Below the pieces are notes generated by a model. It was not told the DNA's origin, did not search any database, and worked only from the letters and a program-made list of their open reading frames with translations. This document shows, piece after piece, positions 20,501-21,022 of a DNA stretch of 21,022 nucleotides. Origin of the DNA: Candidatus Aminicenantes bacterium UBA1061 (GTDB lineage: Bacteria > Acidobacteriota > Aminicenantia > Aminicenantales > Saccharicenantaceae). The DNA lies in the NCBI GenBank assembly GCA_002316315.1, contig DCDG01000051.1, positions 1 to 21,022 on the forward strand, in the 5' to 3' direction. Each line of letters opens with the position of its first letter. Position 1 is the first letter of the stretch. The translations under genes were made by a program, and so were the position numbers.

Positions 20501-21022
20501 ATGTCAAGAGCTGGTGGTACAAAATCTGCCGGACAGCAAGCTAAAAAAAACATTATTGAGGCAGCCAGACAGTTCTTCTCTGAATATGGTTATTTGGGTG
20601 TATCGATGAGTGATATCGCCTCCAGGCTCAACATGACGAAAGCTGCCCTCTATTATCATTTTACTGGCAAGAATGAAATCTTCAAGACTGTCCTCGATGA
20701 AGCTTTTACTGAGCTCAACCAGGCGCTGACTGAAGCTAAAAACGAGAAGACAGCCGAAAGAAAACTGGAGGGTTTAATAAAAGCTTATTTCCAGTTTGGG
20801 GCTAGAGAAAAAAATCTGACTAAAGCATTAGTCCTTAAGCACGCTCCCAATGGCACTAAGATCACTGAACACATAGCTGAACTGAGGACCAAGCTGATCA
20901 ACTTAATTCAACCAGTTGTCGAGGAAGTTCTGGCCGGCAAAAAGATAGTTAAACAAGTTGACGGCCACACTTATACTCTGTTGCTGATTGGCATGATGGA
21001 CGGCCTCTTGCTCGAATATTCG
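20501..21022 (+). CDS. TetR/AcrR-family transcriptional regulator, 3' end outside window
   Basis: An open frame from the ATG at 20501 to the window edge encodes 174 residues. The N-terminal TetR DNA-binding domain reads KKNIIEAARQFFSEYGYLGV, then SMSDIASRLNMTKAALYYHF, then TGKNEIFKTVLDEAF (about residues 15-70). The helix-turn-helix and the YYHF motif are intact. The rest is helical, typical of the ligand-binding half. AGAGG lies 7 bases before the ATG. The gene is cut by the window end; TetR proteins are usually about 190-210 residues, so little is missing. A likely autoregulatory operator lies upstream. The ligand and other targets are unknown; the downstream gene, often a pump, is not visible. 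Confidence 0.93.
   Translation, partial: MSRAGGTKSAGQQAKKNIIEAARQFFSEYGYLGVSMSDIASRLNMTKAALYYHFTGKNEIFKTVLDEAFTELNQALTEAKNEKTAERKLEGLIKAYFQFGAREKNLTKALVLKHAPNGTKITEHIAELRTKLINLIQPVVEEVLAGKKIVKQVDGHTYTLLLIGMMDGLLLEYS

Noticed and set aside
1..21022. CRISPR array, prophage or integrated element
   Set aside because: No regularly spaced direct repeats, no integrase or phage genes, and no att-like duplication of the tRNA-Asn 3' end was found by eye.

Overview
The window looks like a chromosomal segment of an uncultivated Gram-negative bacterium. The evidence is a beta-barrel outer-membrane protein, three predicted lipoproteins with signal peptides, L,D-transpeptidases and a moderate-GC, housekeeping-rich gene set. 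The combination of an S10 carboxypeptidase, an HspR-controlled dnaK operon and Acidobacteria-like proteins fits a lineage such as Candidatus Aminicenantota. That placement is my inference from protein style, not from a marker gene.

Layout. Positions 1-1433 hold the 3' part of an S10 serine carboxypeptidase. Positions 1434-3700 hold a truncated secreted ORF and a minus-strand unit of a DUF1538 membrane protein, a tiny membrane ORF and a P-II-like protein. Positions 3689-5212 (+) hold a DUF2784-like membrane protein, a broken radical-SAM gene and an orphan PD-(D/E)XK nuclease-like gene. Positions 5323-7790 are a divergent pair: an outer-membrane beta-barrel (-) and a gluzincin-like lipoprotein (+). 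Positions 7918-9101 hold a SAM methyltransferase, gene debris including a remnant of a second barrel gene, and tRNA-Asn(GTT), all on the minus strand.

Positions 9378-18324 are mainly minus-strand housekeeping operons. They contain a short sigma-70 factor coupled by a TTGA overlap to a DnaC-like helicase loader, then dnaK-dnaJ-hspR without grpE, then a four-gene cell-envelope operon (helical lipoprotein, lipoprotein-YkuD fusion, membrane-anchored YkuD, YkuD-like degenerate protein). Positions 18889-20360 hold a malic enzyme with a strong intrinsic terminator. It is divergent from a TetR-family regulator that runs off the right edge and has a perfect 20-bp palindrome just after its -10 box.

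How the genes work together. HspR probably represses the chaperone operon that encodes it. The envelope operon probably modifies peptidoglycan cross-links or anchors proteins to it. The P-II/DUF1538 pair looks like a transporter with a nucleotide-sensing regulator. Many promoters match TTGACA-N17-TATAAT closely. I found no CRISPR array, intact transposon or prophage. The notable points are the envelope operon with a shared module, the sigma-factor/helicase-loader coupling, the small ORF in the P-II unit, and two recognisable gene remnants.
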